From Thalassotalea_B piscium_A (GTDB lineage: Bacteria > Pseudomonadota > Gammaproteobacteria > Enterobacterales > Alteromonadaceae): DNA of 64,000 bases. A model generated the notes under the pieces. That model was not told the origin of the DNA, made no database searches, and saw only the letters and a program-made list of their open reading frames with translations. Position numbers and translations under genes: made by a program. The stretch is from contig CP186339.1 in assembly GCA_049347715.1 (NCBI GenBank), forward strand, positions 1,860,001-1,924,000. The letters are read 5' to 3'. Shown in pieces: positions 26,976 to 37,035 of this stretch. Position 1 is the first letter of the stretch. Every line of letters starts with the position of its first letter.

Positions 26976-27557
26976 TAAATCATAATAGTTTAATGGCTTA
27001 ATATCTAAGTTATTAATTTTATTGTGAATTAGAGTAAAAATACAGGCAAGTAAATCTATTGTATATTCTTTCTTTAACAGTGTTAGTTAGGTTACTGAAA
27101 TTAATATAGGTGATTTTTTGCCTGTTTTTTATTATAAATTTCAAGTGTTTTCTTTGAGATTATCGATCATCAAAATGAAAAAACGAGCATATTATGCCGA
27201 TTTTTTACGCTTGTTTAACCGCTTAAGCTATGACTAAAAATCATCATTAATTATATCAATATCCATCAATTACCTTAAAAAATGACAAAGCTTTCGCTTG
27301 TTTTAAAAGTAAGCCTGCGTCCAACTTCTGCCATTTTATCTATTAGCACTCATTGTTCCCAACTATATGCTATACCTAATGATTAATATGATAAATAAGC
27401 GCTTAAATGTTCTGTATAAACTAGTGTGATTGATAAAACTGAACATCATCATAGAATTAATCTGTTTTACTTGATTAACAAAGTATTCAATAGTAGGGCA
27501 GAAATAAAATAAGGTTTAAATAAACATTATTTTCAATCGTATAAAAGGAAAATACCT
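26976..27557. other. Intergenic between dps and katG with a long imperfect inverted repeat
   Basis: TAAAAATACAGGCAAGTAAATC (27035-27056) is largely complementary to the segment at 27112-27132 around TTTTTTGCCTGT, about 55 bases apart. It could form a long-armed hairpin. No coding region is supported. The katG promoter and ribosome site (aaaaggaaaa) lie at the right end. Confidence 0.4.
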
Positions 27558-29714
27558 ATGTCTAATAAAAAATGTCCGGTGATGCATGGCGGCGCCACTG
27601 AAACAAGCATGTCGAATATGGAATGGTGGCCAAAGGCCTTAAATCTAGATATTTTACATCAGCACGATAGCAAGACTAACCCTATGGGGCAGGACTTTAA
27701 TTATCGAGAAATGGTTAAAAGTCTTGATGTTGCAGCATTGAAAAAAGACATGATTTCATTAATGACAGATAATCAACAGTGGTGGCCAGCAGATTGGGGG
27801 CATTACGGCGGCTTAATGATCCGTATGTCTTGGCATGCGGCGGGTACTTACCGCATTGCTGATGGGCGTGGTGGTGCAGGCACAGGTAATCAACGTTTTG
27901 CACCAATTAATTCATGGCCGGACAATGTTAATTTAGATAAAGCACGTCGCTTATTGTGGCCAATTAAGAAAAAATATGGCAATAAATTGAGCTGGGCTGA
28001 TTTAATTGCTTATGCAGGCACTATGGCTTATGAATCAATGGGATTAAAAACATATGGTTTTGCCTTTGGTCGTGAAGATATTTGGCATCCAGAAAAAGAT
28101 ACTTACTGGGGTGCTGAAAAAGAGTGGTTAGCACCGAGTGGTAGTGAAGGAAGTCGTTATTCAGGAGAAAGAGATCTTGAAAACCCATTAGCGTCAGTGA
28201 TGATGGGATTAATATATGTTAACCCTGAAGGGGTTGATGGTAATCCTGATCCTCTTAAAACAGCTAATGACATACGTGTAACGTTTGAACGTATGGCTAT
28301 GAATGATGAAGAAACTGTCGCATTAACGGCGGGTGGTCATACTGTAGGTAAATGCCATGGTAATGGTGATGCTGCTCTGCTAGAAGCGGATCCTGAAGGC
28401 GCAGAACTAAACGATCAAGGTTTAGGTTGGTTAAATAAAACTAAACGAGGTATTGGTAGAGACACTGTTTCTAGTGGTATTGAAGGCGCATGGACTACGC
28501 ATCCTACGAAATGGGATAACGGCTTTTTTCATTTGCTATTAAACTATGATTGGGAATTGAAAAAGAGCCCTGCAGGTGCTTGGCAATGGGAACCTATTAA
28601 TATTAAAGAAGAAGATAAGCCTGTAGACGTGGAAGATTTATCAACTCGCTACAATCCCATCATGACAGATGCGGATATGGCTATGAAAATGGATCCTGAA
28701 TATCGTAAAATATCAGAGAGATTTTATTCGGATCAAGCGTATTTTTCTGAGGTATTTGCCCGTGCTTGGTTCAAACTGACTCATCGTGATTTAGGCCCCA
28801 AAGTGCGTTACCTCGGTCCTGATGTTCCTCAAGAAGATCTTATTTGGCAAGATCCTATTCCTGCTGGATCTACTGATTACGATGTTCAAGCAGTAAAAGC
28901 GAAAGTTATTGCTAGTGGTCTAAGTATTAGTGAAATGGTTTCGACCGCTTGGGATAGCGCTCGCACTTTCCGTGGTTCAGATAAAAGAGGTGGAGCCAAT
29001 GGCGCTAGAATCCGTCTTTCTCCACAAAAAGACTGGGAAGGTAATGAGCCTTCACGTTTATCTAAAGTACTTACGGTATTAGAAGGTATAGCGGCTGAAA
29101 CAGGTGCCAGTATTGCTGATGTTATTGTTATCGCCGGTAACGTAGGTATTGAGAAGGCTTCAGGTGCTGCAGGTTTTCATTTAACCATACCCTTTTCGCC
29201 AGGCCGAGGGGATGCAACTCAAGAGATGACAGATGTTGATTCTTTTGAAGTGTTAGAGCCTTTGCACGATGGTTTTCGCAACTTTCTTAAACGTGACTAT
29301 GTTGTTACCGCAGAAGAACTGTTACTTGACCGTGCTCAATTGATGGGCTTAACAGCGCCAGAAATGACTGTGTTAGTGGGAGGAATGCGTGTTCTTGGCA
29401 CTAATTATAACGGTGCTAAACATGGCATGTTTACTGACAATGTCGGTGTATTAACCAATGACTTCTTTGTTAACTTAACTGATATGAATTATTCATGGAA
29501 GCCAGCAGGTGAAAACTTGTATGAAATTAGAGATCGTCAATCAGATAGTGTTAAGTGGACAGCAACAAGAGTTGATCTCGTCTTTGGCTCTAACTCTATT
29601 CTTCGTGCATATGCAGAAGTTTATGCGCAAGATGATAATAAAGAGAAGTTTGTTAACGACTTCGTAGCAGCATGGACTAAAGTGATGAATGCTGATCGCT
29701 TTGATCTAGTTTAA
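27558..29714 (+). CDS. katG: Catalase-peroxidase KatG
   Basis: 718 residues, the normal two-domain length. The N-terminal haem domain has the distal RMSWHAAGTYR (about 88-98) with the Trp of the Met-Tyr-Trp adduct, Tyr in LIYVNPEG (about 220), Met near 245 in FERMAMND, and the proximal histidine in TAGGHTVGKCHG (about 260). The C-terminal domain (about 420-718) is the haemless duplicate. It removes hydrogen peroxide in the cytoplasm. It has its own terminator. OxyR control is likely by analogy, but no site was proven. Confidence 0.96.
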   Translation: MSNKKCPVMHGGATETSMSNMEWWPKALNLDILHQHDSKTNPMGQDFNYREMVKSLDVAALKKDMISLMTDNQQWWPADWGHYGGLMIRMSWHAAGTYRIADGRGGAGTGNQRFAPINSWPDNVNLDKARRLLWPIKKKYGNKLSWADLIAYAGTMAYESMGLKTYGFAFGREDIWHPEKDTYWGAEKEWLAPSGSEGSRYSGERDLENPLASVMMGLIYVNPEGVDGNPDPLKTANDIRVTFERMAMNDEETVALTAGGHTVGKCHGNGDAALLEADPEGAELNDQGLGWLNKTKRGIGRDTVSSGIEGAWTTHPTKWDNGFFHLLLNYDWELKKSPAGAWQWEPINIKEEDKPVDVEDLSTRYNPIMTDADMAMKMDPEYRKISERFYSDQAYFSEVFARAWFKLTHRDLGPKVRYLGPDVPQEDLIWQDPIPAGSTDYDVQAVKAKVIASGLSISEMVSTAWDSARTFRGSDKRGGANGARIRLSPQKDWEGNEPSRLSKVLTVLEGIAAETGASIADVIVIAGNVGIEKASGAAGFHLTIPFSPGRGDATQEMTDVDSFEVLEPLHDGFRNFLKRDYVVTAEELLLDRAQLMGLTAPEMTVLVGGMRVLGTNYNGAKHGMFTDNVGVLTNDFFVNLTDMNYSWKPAGENLYEIRDRQSDSVKWTATRVDLVFGSNSILRAYAEVYAQDDNKEKFVNDFVAAWTKVMNADRFDLV

Positions 29715-29766
29715 CGCTGAGATTAAGGCCAGATAATTTTTTAGTTAAAAGGTACTTATAAATGTT

Positions 29767-29800
29767 AAAGCTCTAATAGTTTGCTGTTAGAGCTTTTTTT
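29767..29800 (+). terminator. Terminator after katG
   Basis: AAAGCTCTAA and TTAGAGCTTT form the stem, followed by seven T. Confidence 0.88.
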
Positions 29801-30021
29801 ATGGGTAAGGCTTTATTTTTATAGGCTTATCTATTTAATATCTTCTAAATAGCGCGGCATTTAAAATAATGATGTGTTTCTGTTTGTTTTGTAACTATTT
29901 GTTTTTAAATATAAAAAATAAAAATAAAGAATGATGTTGTTAAAATTTAATACTTATTTATTTTTTTGTAAGATAATGTCTTATAATTAGTAATTAATAT
30001 TAAAAATAAGAAGGTTGAAAA
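29801..30021. other. Intergenic upstream of aqpZ
   Basis: Very AT-rich stretch with long A/T runs that probably holds the aqpZ promoter. A ribosome site, agaaggttg, precedes the start. No other feature was seen. Confidence 0.35.
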
Positions 30022-30726
30022 ATGGGGTTGTCTAAAAAGTTAGGTGCAGAATTTATAGGAACATTTTGGTTAGTATTGGGTGGGTGTGGTAGCGCAGTAC
30101 TTGCGGCAGCATTTCCTGAACTAGGTATTGGTTTTGTTGGGGTTGCTTTAGCGTTTGGTCTTACAGTATTAACAATGGCATTTGCTATTGGGCATATTTC
30201 AGGCTGTCATCTTAATCCTGCTGTTTCTATTGGTTTATGGTCTGCAGGGCGATTCTCTGGTAGTGAGTTAGCTCCATATATTGTGGCGCAAATAGCTGGT
30301 GGTATCGCTGGTGCATCAGTATTATATGTTATTGCAACTGGACAAGCGGGTTTTGACGTAACGGCAGGTTTTGCTTCAAATGGTTTTGGTGAGCATTCAC
30401 CTGGTGGATTCTCATTAACCGCGGCATTAGTTACAGAAGTCGTAATGACATTCATGTTTTTAACTATTATTTTAGGTGCTACTGACAAGCGTGCGCCTCA
30501 AGGCTTTGCTCCTATTGCTATCGGTCTAGGTCTTACGCTTATTCATCTTATTAGTATTCCTGTTACTAATACCTCGGTTAATCCAGCAAGAAGTACAGGG
30601 GTTGCCATATTTCAGGGTGATTGGGCTATTTCTCAACTTTGGTTGTTTTGGCTTGCTCCTATTGCTGGTGCAATTATAGCTGGCATTGTATATCGTTGGA
30701 TGTCATCTGAAGAAAAAGACGCTTAA
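30022..30726 (+). CDS. aqpZ: Aquaporin Z
   Basis: 234 residues and six membrane helices with the two half-helix signatures: HLNPAVS (about 63-69) and SVNPARS (about 185-191). The selectivity-filter arginine follows the second NPA, and His occurs in LIHLISIPVTNTS. These match the narrow, water-selective AqpZ type and not the glycerol facilitators. It conducts water across the inner membrane. It is a single gene with its own terminator. Confidence 0.93.
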   Translation: MGLSKKLGAEFIGTFWLVLGGCGSAVLAAAFPELGIGFVGVALAFGLTVLTMAFAIGHISGCHLNPAVSIGLWSAGRFSGSELAPYIVAQIAGGIAGASVLYVIATGQAGFDVTAGFASNGFGEHSPGGFSLTAALVTEVVMTFMFLTIILGATDKRAPQGFAPIAIGLGLTLIHLISIPVTNTSVNPARSTGVAIFQGDWAISQLWLFWLAPIAGAIIAGIVYRWMSSEEKDA

Positions 30727-30789
30727 ATCGTTTTAGTATGAAAATTAGTGTTCTTTATTTTCATTCGCTCTGATTTAAATATAAAATTT

Positions 30790-30816
30790 AGCCCATTAGT
30801 TTGGGCTTTTTTTTTG
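30790..30816 (+). terminator. Terminator after aqpZ
   Basis: AGCCCA and TGGGCT form the stem, followed by a run of nine T, just before the rsuA start. Confidence 0.85.
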
Positions 30817-30826
30817 TGGAATAATA

Positions 30827-31543
30827 ATGTCTATTAGTCGTTCTCGGCTTGATCGGTTTATCAGTGAAAAATGTCGCGTTGGACGACGAGACGTTCGTCT
30901 GTTAGTTGCTCAAAAACGCATTTCAGTTGATGGTAAAATAACTGATGACGTTAGTCTCATTATTGACAAATTTTCAACAGTCGTATTTGATAATGAAGTT
31001 TTACAAGCAAATAAAGCCAGTTACATTATGTTGCATAAGCCTGTTGGCGTAGTAAGCGCAACAATAGATCAAGAGCATAAAACTGTGATTGATTTATTAT
31101 CTGTTCCAGAAAAATTAGACTTACACCTTGTTGGTCGTTTAGATTTAAATACCTCAGGATTAGTGTTGTTGACTAATGATAGTCGTTGGTCTGAACGTTT
31201 AACAAAGCCTGAAAAAAAAGTAAAAAAGACCTATCTTGTTACCCTTAAAAATCCGTTAACAGATGACTATATTAGTGCCTTTGAGCAAGGGATGTATTTT
31301 CCGTTCGAAGATATAACAACCTTGCCAGCAAAATTATCAATACTATCAGACTATACTGCGCAGGTTGATCTTGTAGAAGGGCGTTACCATCAAATAAAAC
31401 GTATGTTTGGTCGTTTTAGGAATCCTGTAGTTGCTTTACATCGGCAATCAATTGGAACACTTCACTTAGACTCTGAGTTGGCAGTTGGTGAAAGCCGATA
31501 TCTAACGGCAACAGAAGTTGAAGAGATAGATTTAACTGCCTAA
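30827..31543 (+). CDS. rsuA: 16S rRNA pseudouridine synthase, RsuA type
   Basis: 238 residues. It has an N-terminal S4 RNA-binding domain (about 5-50) and a catalytic domain with GRLDLNTSGLVLLTND (about 104-119), where the Asp is the nucleophile, and the C-terminal EGRYHQIKRMFG motif. Length and layout fit RsuA, which modifies U516 of 16S rRNA. RluE/RluF relatives are possible, but a separate RluE is encoded at 54 kb in this window. Confidence 0.85.
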   Translation: MSISRSRLDRFISEKCRVGRRDVRLLVAQKRISVDGKITDDVSLIIDKFSTVVFDNEVLQANKASYIMLHKPVGVVSATIDQEHKTVIDLLSVPEKLDLHLVGRLDLNTSGLVLLTNDSRWSERLTKPEKKVKKTYLVTLKNPLTDDYISAFEQGMYFPFEDITTLPAKLSILSDYTAQVDLVEGRYHQIKRMFGRFRNPVVALHRQSIGTLHLDSELAVGESRYLTATEVEEIDLTA

Positions 31544-31724
31544 AAGAATTAAAAGGTTTTTATTAAAAAACACTCGTTGTAAATACGAGTCTAATTTTCC
31601 TTGATGGCGGTTATCAATCGCTAGAAATATGCAATTAAACGTTTAAAGAAGATATTTACAAGTGAGTGGTGTAGTGTAAATAATACCCAGCATAATAGTT
31701 ACACTTTAGATTTAGGAAATTGTG

Positions 31725-33245
31725 ATGAAATTTGGTCATTTAATAAAATTGTTTAGCCTATTACTACTGCTCTCGCCACTTGCCCATGCGGAGTTTGAAC
31801 GTAAAATAGCCATTGATGAAAGTACCACTAGCAGTCATACCGCTACCATTAATGGTAAAAAAATTAGCTATACTGCAACAACGGGCACTCAGCCTGTATG
31901 GGATAAAGAAGGTAATCCAATAGCGACTCTTTTTTATACCTACTATCAGCGTTCTAAGTTGAAAGATAAAGCATCTCGGCCATTACTTATCTCATTTAAT
32001 GGTGGTCCTGGTTCCGCATCAGTATGGATGCATGTTGCATACACAGGGCCGAAAGTACTTAATATAGATAGTGAAGGTTATCCATTACAGCCTTATGGTG
32101 TAAAGAGTAATGAATTCTCTATTTTAGATACCGCTGATATCGTTTATGTTAATCCGGTTAACACAGGCTATTCACGAGTTTTACCCGATAAAGAAGGCAA
32201 AATGCCGTCAAAAGCCGAACAACAAAAAATGTTCTTTGGCGTAAATGCAGATATTAAATATTTAGCTGATTGGGTGAATACTTTTGTGACTCGCAATAAC
32301 CGTTGGCAATCACCTAAATACCTGATTGGTGAAAGTTACGGAACAACAAGAGTTTCTGGGTTAGCACTAGAATTACAATCACGTCAGTGGATGTACTTAA
32401 ATGGCGTGATTTTAGTCTCGCCGACAGATATTGGTATTAAACGAGATGGACCAGTCAAAGCTGCTAACCGGTTACCTTATTTTGCTGCGACTGCTTGGTA
32501 TCACAAGGCGTTAGTTGATGAATTGCAAAGCAGAGAATTACTTGAACTATTACCAGAAGTGGAAAAGTTTACTCTTAATGAATATCTGCCAGCCTTAGCC
32601 AAAGGAGGCTTTATTAGTGACGCTGAAAAGCAATCGGTTGCGAAGAAGGTTGCACGTTATTCAGGCCTGTCTCTTAAAGAAGTATTAAGTAATAACTTAG
32701 ATATAGATACGTCATATTTTTGGAAAGAAATTTTACGTGATCGAGAACAAACTGTTGGTCGTTTAGATTCTCGTTATTTAGGTATTGATAAAAAAGTATC
32801 GGGTAGTCGTCCTGATTATAATGCTGAGCTAACGTCTTGGTTACACAGTTTTACTCCTGCGATTAATTACTATTTACGAGAAGAACTCAAATATAAAACT
32901 GACATTAAATATAATATGTTTGGTGATGTACATCCGTGGGATAATTCAAACAATAGAACCGGCGAAAACTTACGTCTTGCTATGGCTCAAAATCCCTATT
33001 TAAATGTCATGATTCAATCAGGCTATTATGATGGCGCGACCAATTATTTTGATGCGAAATACAGCTTAGCGCAACTTGACCCAAGTGGAAAAATGAAAGA
33101 AAGATTATCATTTAAGGGATATAAAAGTGGGCATATGATGTACTTACGTTACCAAGATTTAAAAGCCGCTAACCAAGATATTCGCGAATTTATGAAGGCA
33201 ACCTTGCCAGATAAAACAACACCTGCGAAATATCACGCGAATTAA
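31725..33245 (+). CDS. Exported S10-family serine carboxypeptidase-like peptidase
   Basis: 506 residues from the ATG at 31725; the GTG just before it is an alternative. A signal peptide (1-22, ending AHAE) precedes an alpha/beta-hydrolase peptidase of family S10. The oxyanion-hole segment is SFNGGPGSASVW (about 87-98), the nucleophile serine is in GESYGTTR (about 203), Asp lies in the QSGYYDGATNY region and His in SGHMMYLR near residue 463. It is likely a periplasmic or secreted carboxypeptidase that degrades peptides for nutrition. Confidence 0.9.
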   Translation: MKFGHLIKLFSLLLLLSPLAHAEFERKIAIDESTTSSHTATINGKKISYTATTGTQPVWDKEGNPIATLFYTYYQRSKLKDKASRPLLISFNGGPGSASVWMHVAYTGPKVLNIDSEGYPLQPYGVKSNEFSILDTADIVYVNPVNTGYSRVLPDKEGKMPSKAEQQKMFFGVNADIKYLADWVNTFVTRNNRWQSPKYLIGESYGTTRVSGLALELQSRQWMYLNGVILVSPTDIGIKRDGPVKAANRLPYFAATAWYHKALVDELQSRELLELLPEVEKFTLNEYLPALAKGGFISDAEKQSVAKKVARYSGLSLKEVLSNNLDIDTSYFWKEILRDREQTVGRLDSRYLGIDKKVSGSRPDYNAELTSWLHSFTPAINYYLREELKYKTDIKYNMFGDVHPWDNSNNRTGENLRLAMAQNPYLNVMIQSGYYDGATNYFDAKYSLAQLDPSGKMKERLSFKGYKSGHMMYLRYQDLKAANQDIREFMKATLPDKTTPAKYHAN

Positions 33246-33290
33246 TCCTACCAAATATAAGACTATTAATTATTCGTATAATTATTTTTT

Positions 33291-33326
33291 AAAGTCGTTG
33301 GTGAATATAACACCAACGACTTTTTT
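33291..33326 (+). terminator. Terminator after the S10 peptidase
   Basis: AAAGTCGTTGGTG and CACCAACGACTTT form a 13-bp stem followed by T6. Confidence 0.9.
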
Positions 33327-33431
33327 ATAAACTTCCTCGAAATATATAAAAGTGCAGCTTAACTTCTCGTAAAGTGCGTAAAAAGTCATAACTAATGTTT
33401 TTTTTGATATAACAAAGGCCGAATTTATTTT

Positions 33432-33447
33432 AGATGGCTAGACTTCT
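33432..33447. promoter_or_regulatory. Candidate MetJ operator upstream of metY
   Basis: Two abutting octamers, AGATGGCT and AGACTTCT, match the Met box AGACGTCT at 6 and 7 of 8 positions. Tandem octamers are the arrangement MetJ needs. The site is about 180 bp before the metY start, within the 380-bp gene-free stretch 33246-33625. Confidence 0.45.
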
Positions 33448-33625
33448 GTTGTTGTTATTTTAATAAATTACATCCATAATCAATTTAACCAATAATTTTA
33501 CAACAGATAAATTTTTACGGGTTTGAAGGGTTTATTCGCTTCATTGTAAAAATAATAACGTATGTAGAAACTTTCTATCATGCGTTAAGCCATTTAATTA
33601 CTACTATTACGCCGGAGAAAATCGC

Positions 33626-34897
33626 ATGAAATTGGAATCAATTGCTCTTCATGAAGGTTACAAGTCAGAAGAAACGACAAAATCAGCTGCTGTACCTATT
33701 TACCAAACAACATCTTACACTTTTGATAATACTCAGCACGGAGCTGATTTATTTGATCTTAAAGTGGCTGGTAATATTTATACGCGCATAATGAATCCAA
33801 CAACGGATGTACTAGAAAAGCGTATGGCGGCGATGGAAGGGGGTATTGGTGCCTTGTGTGTTGCTTCCGGTATGGCTGCTATTACCTATGCCATTCAATG
33901 TTTATGTGAAGTGGGTGATAATATTATTAGTACAAGTGAAGTGTACGGAGGCACCTACAACTTTTTTGCACATACCTTACCTAGACAAGGTGTTGAAGCT
34001 CGTATGATTTCTCATGATGATTATGACGCTTTTGAGAAGGCTATTGATGATAAAACCAAAGCTGTGTTTTGTGAGTCTATAGGTAACCCTGCAGGTAATA
34101 TTGTCGATATTGCTCGTTTAGCTGAAATAGCACACAAGCACGGGGTTCCGTTAATTGTTGATAATACCGTTGCTACGCCATATTTATGTCGCCCTTTTGA
34201 ACTCGGCGCCGATATTGTTGTGCATTCCTTAACTAAATATATTGGGGGACATGGCACAACTATTGGGGGGGTTATTATCGATTCTGGTAAGTTTGATTGG
34301 GTTGCAAATAAAGCACGTTTTCCCGCATTAAATCAACCAGATCCCTCGTACCATAATGTTGTTTATACTGACGCTTTTGGTCCTGCTGCTTATATTGGAC
34401 GCTGTCGTGTTGTACCGTTAAGAAACACGGGAGCTGCTTTATCGCCAATGAGTTCATTTCAATTGTTACAAGGGCTTGAAACCCTTGGACTGCGGATGGA
34501 TCGCCATTGCGAAAATGCAGAAAAGCTTGCTGAATTTTTGCAACAACATAAAAAGGTTAAATGGGTTAACTATGCAGCGTTACCGCAAAGCCCTTACTTT
34601 GAACGTAGTAAAAAAATTACTCATGGCAAAGCATCGGGTATCTTAAGCTTTGGCATAGAAGGGGGCATTGAAGCCTGTGCACGATTTATTGATGCACTTG
34701 AAATGATTTTACGCCTTGTGAATATTGGTGATGCTAAGTCATTAGCATGTCACCCAGCATCAACTACTCACCGCCAATTAAATGAAAAAGAGTTGGCTTC
34801 TGCTGGTGTAAGTGCCGATTTGGTGCGGATTTCTGTTGGTATTGAACATATTGACGATATTATTGCTGATGTTAGCCAAGCGCTCGACAAAGCGTAA
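33626..34897 (+). CDS. metY: O-acetylhomoserine sulfhydrylase family PLP enzyme
   Basis: 423 residues of the Cys/Met metabolism PLP family. The early motif is YTRIMNPTTDVLEKRMAAMEGG, Tyr is in VYGGTYN, Asp in PLIVDNTVATPYL, and the PLP lysine in VHSLTKYIGGHG (about 208). Length and the long insert near 235-275 fit MetY (O-acetylhomoserine plus sulfide giving homocysteine) better than MetB/MetC. The gene stands alone in methionine synthesis, and a candidate MetJ operator supports repression by methionine. Confidence 0.87.
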   Translation: MKLESIALHEGYKSEETTKSAAVPIYQTTSYTFDNTQHGADLFDLKVAGNIYTRIMNPTTDVLEKRMAAMEGGIGALCVASGMAAITYAIQCLCEVGDNIISTSEVYGGTYNFFAHTLPRQGVEARMISHDDYDAFEKAIDDKTKAVFCESIGNPAGNIVDIARLAEIAHKHGVPLIVDNTVATPYLCRPFELGADIVVHSLTKYIGGHGTTIGGVIIDSGKFDWVANKARFPALNQPDPSYHNVVYTDAFGPAAYIGRCRVVPLRNTGAALSPMSSFQLLQGLETLGLRMDRHCENAEKLAEFLQQHKKVKWVNYAALPQSPYFERSKKITHGKASGILSFGIEGGIEACARFIDALEMILRLVNIGDAKSLACHPASTTHRQLNEKELASAGVSADLVRISVGIEHIDDIIADVSQALDKA

Positions 34898-34906
34898 TAT
34901 TTTATT

Positions 34907-34945
34907 GTACTTACCTTAAATCTAATTTGTGTTTTAAGGTAAGTA
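34907..34945 (+). terminator. 14-bp perfect hairpin after metY
   Basis: GTACTTACCTTAAA pairs perfectly with TTTAAGGTAAGTAC across an 11-base loop right after the stop. There is no T run, so it may act as an mRNA-stabilising end and not a classical terminator. Confidence 0.6.
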
Positions 34946-35114
34946 CTCCTCCTTTATTCAATATCTTCGTTCTTGAACTTATTTCTGTTTTTATGGCGAG
35001 TAACACTCATGCTGTTGATTAAATGAAACCCTATTTAATACCGTTTTTGGAGATAAGTGGCATTAATGTTAATTATGACTACACTGATGCTAAATTATTT
35101 TTTAAAGGTGAAAT

Positions 35115-35474
35115 GTGGAAGCACATGGGACGATAACGTTTGTTTGGGATATAAATTTACTCATAGTAAACTTAAAAGGACCTTTTAACCAAGAAGGGTT
35201 TGAGAGGGGGTTTTCTCAACTTAAAACTTCAGTACTATCCAGAGAACCAGGCACTTGGAAGAGACTACAAATTTTAGATGAAGAAACCATCAGCTCGCCA
35301 GAAGCTATTGAATATGCGATGACGTCTTGGAATTGGTTTTTTGACCATGGTTGTGTGCGTTTTGCTATTGTAATATCCAATAGTGTGCAAGCATATTTTT
35401 TAAATGACATAAAAAATCCTAAAATTAAAGTATTTGAACGCATTGAAGACGCAAAGGTTTGGCTGTGCCAATGA
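35115..35474 (+). CDS. Small SpoIIAA/STAS-like protein of unknown function
   Basis: 119 residues from a GTG preceded by aaaggtg. The pattern of short strands and helices (ITFVWDINLLIVNLKGPFNQEGF, later FAIVISNSVQAYFL) resembles the SpoIIAA/STAS-like fold found in small proteins that report on a partner. No catalytic residues stand out. It is a lone gene; the family call is tentative. Confidence 0.55.
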   Translation: MEAHGTITFVWDINLLIVNLKGPFNQEGFERGFSQLKTSVLSREPGTWKRLQILDEETISSPEAIEYAMTSWNWFFDHGCVRFAIVISNSVQAYFLNDIKNPKIKVFERIEDAKVWLCQ

Positions 35475-35843
35475 CGACGATATTTCATAGCCTCAAGATA
35501 CTTTCTTTATCGTAGATTGCTTTTCTTCTCAGTATTTAATCTACGTCTGCACCTACTAAAATTATCAAAATTAACGTTTAGAATATATCACTATGGCTAT
35601 TGCGTTATTTTCTTTAACTTTCTTCCTTTATTTTGCTTTGTCTATGATGAGTCCATTTTCAGTGGGTTTAAACCCATTATAACGCGGGGGTGATATTATC
35701 AGAAATCGCTATTTAAACTCTTGCTTTCCTATTGATTAATAAATGGTTATTGTAAAAATATAATTTGATGTTAGTCTGTAATTTAACCTTTATTATGAAT
35801 AGTTATCCGTCTCAATAGTGACGAGAATATTTGGGGAGTTACA
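35475..35843. other. Intergenic, nothing recognised
   Basis: About 370 bp of AT-rich DNA between two small genes. No repeat or RNA was recognised. The GTG start of the next gene has ttggggagt as ribosome site. Confidence 0.4.
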
Positions 35844-36392
35844 GTGAAGTTTGAACAAGCACAAAAGGATATGAATGATTCATATTTTGGAGGTGGGCCT
35901 GGTGTTTTCATTTCAGGTTTAGTTTGGTGTCTAGCGGGATTTGCAGCACTATATTCTTCAAATCAATTTAGTATGATGACTCTGTTTTTCGGAGGAATGG
36001 CAATACACCCATTAAGTATGGTCTTATCAAAAATGTTGAAACGATCAGGAAAACACAATCAGGATAACCCTTTAGGTAAACTTGCTTTAGAAAGTACAAT
36101 AATTTTATTTGTGGGTTTATTTTTAGCTTTTTATGTCGCTAAATTAAATTTGGCTTGGTTTTATCCCATTATGTTGATGGCAATTGGCGTACGTTATTTA
36201 ATTTTTAATACATTATATGGCTTAAAAACTTATTGGGTTTTAGGCGCGATACTTATGTTTAGCGGCATGTTGTGCATATTACTCGGAGCTAATTTTTTCA
36301 TTGGTGCATTTATTGGTGGTAGCACAGAAATTATTTTTTCTTTGGTGATCATGAAACAGGCTAAAAGTGTTAGTTCAGTAATTAATGTGTAG
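35844..36392 (+). CDS. DUF7010-like membrane protein
   Basis: 182 residues, GTG start, five to six hydrophobic helices (about 20-38, 44-60, 82-100, 104-120, 129-147, 150-165). The N-terminal cytoplasmic FEQAQKDMNDSYFGGGPGV fits a family of small integral membrane proteins of unknown function (DUF7010). It is followed 56 bp later by an RDD-family gene in the same direction, so a loose operon of membrane proteins is possible. Confidence 0.65.
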   Translation: MKFEQAQKDMNDSYFGGGPGVFISGLVWCLAGFAALYSSNQFSMMTLFFGGMAIHPLSMVLSKMLKRSGKHNQDNPLGKLALESTIILFVGLFLAFYVAKLNLAWFYPIMLMAIGVRYLIFNTLYGLKTYWVLGAILMFSGMLCILLGANFFIGAFIGGSTEIIFSLVIMKQAKSVSSVINV

Positions 36393-36448
36393 TTGCAAGT
36401 AAATGATATGGATTTTTATCTTTTGTATACAAAAAAGAGCGTAAGAAA

Positions 36449-36904
36449 ATGAGTGATGAAAAAATAGAGGTAGCGGACACCCTTTATCAATATGTTGGTT
36501 TCTGGGCGCGATTATTAGCAAGTCTTATTGATTCAATATGTATTGTTGCAGTGACTTTGCCTATTTTGTTTATGATTTATGGAGCTGAATATTTCGATAG
36601 TGAAGAAATATCCCATGGAATGTTGGATGTGCTGATTAACTATTTGTTTCCCATCATCGCGACTATAGTCTTTTGGACATATAAAAGTGCTACCCCAGGT
36701 AAAATGGCGTTGAATATTAAAATAGTCGATGCACAAACAGGTGAAAAACCTTCTATAGGTCAGTCTCTTCTGAGATACCTTGGTTATTACGTATCCTTAA
36801 TTCCGTTAGGCTTAGGTTTTCTTTGGATTGCTTGGGATGATAAGAAACAGGGCTGGCACGATGTTATGGCAGGTACTCTGGTTATTTATAGCCGGAAAAA
36901 TTAA
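36449..36904 (+). CDS. RDD-family membrane protein
   Basis: 151 residues with three helices and the RDD signature: FWARLLASLIDS (about 18-29, R and D), then TPGKMALNIKIVDAQTG and the final WHDVMAGT (D). RDD proteins are small inner-membrane proteins, some linked to ion exchange. The specific role here is unknown. The ATG follows gagcgtaagaaa. Confidence 0.8.
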   Translation: MSDEKIEVADTLYQYVGFWARLLASLIDSICIVAVTLPILFMIYGAEYFDSEEISHGMLDVLINYLFPIIATIVFWTYKSATPGKMALNIKIVDAQTGEKPSIGQSLLRYLGYYVSLIPLGLGFLWIAWDDKKQGWHDVMAGTLVIYSRKN

Positions 36905-37035
36905 CTATTTAATGTAAAATTTATGGGGTAAGGGATATAGATATATTTCAGTAACCTTACCTTACGTTTTATTGTTAGCGATATTTATGCTTGAGCCGTA
37001 TTATAATTTTCTACTTTATTTAACAGGTAACCTTT

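Noticed and set aside
31725..33245. Class C beta-lactamase or lipase instead of S10 peptidase
   Set aside because: The NGGPGSAS and GESYGT motifs and the C-terminal GH are diagnostic for S10 carboxypeptidases. No SxxK motif is present.
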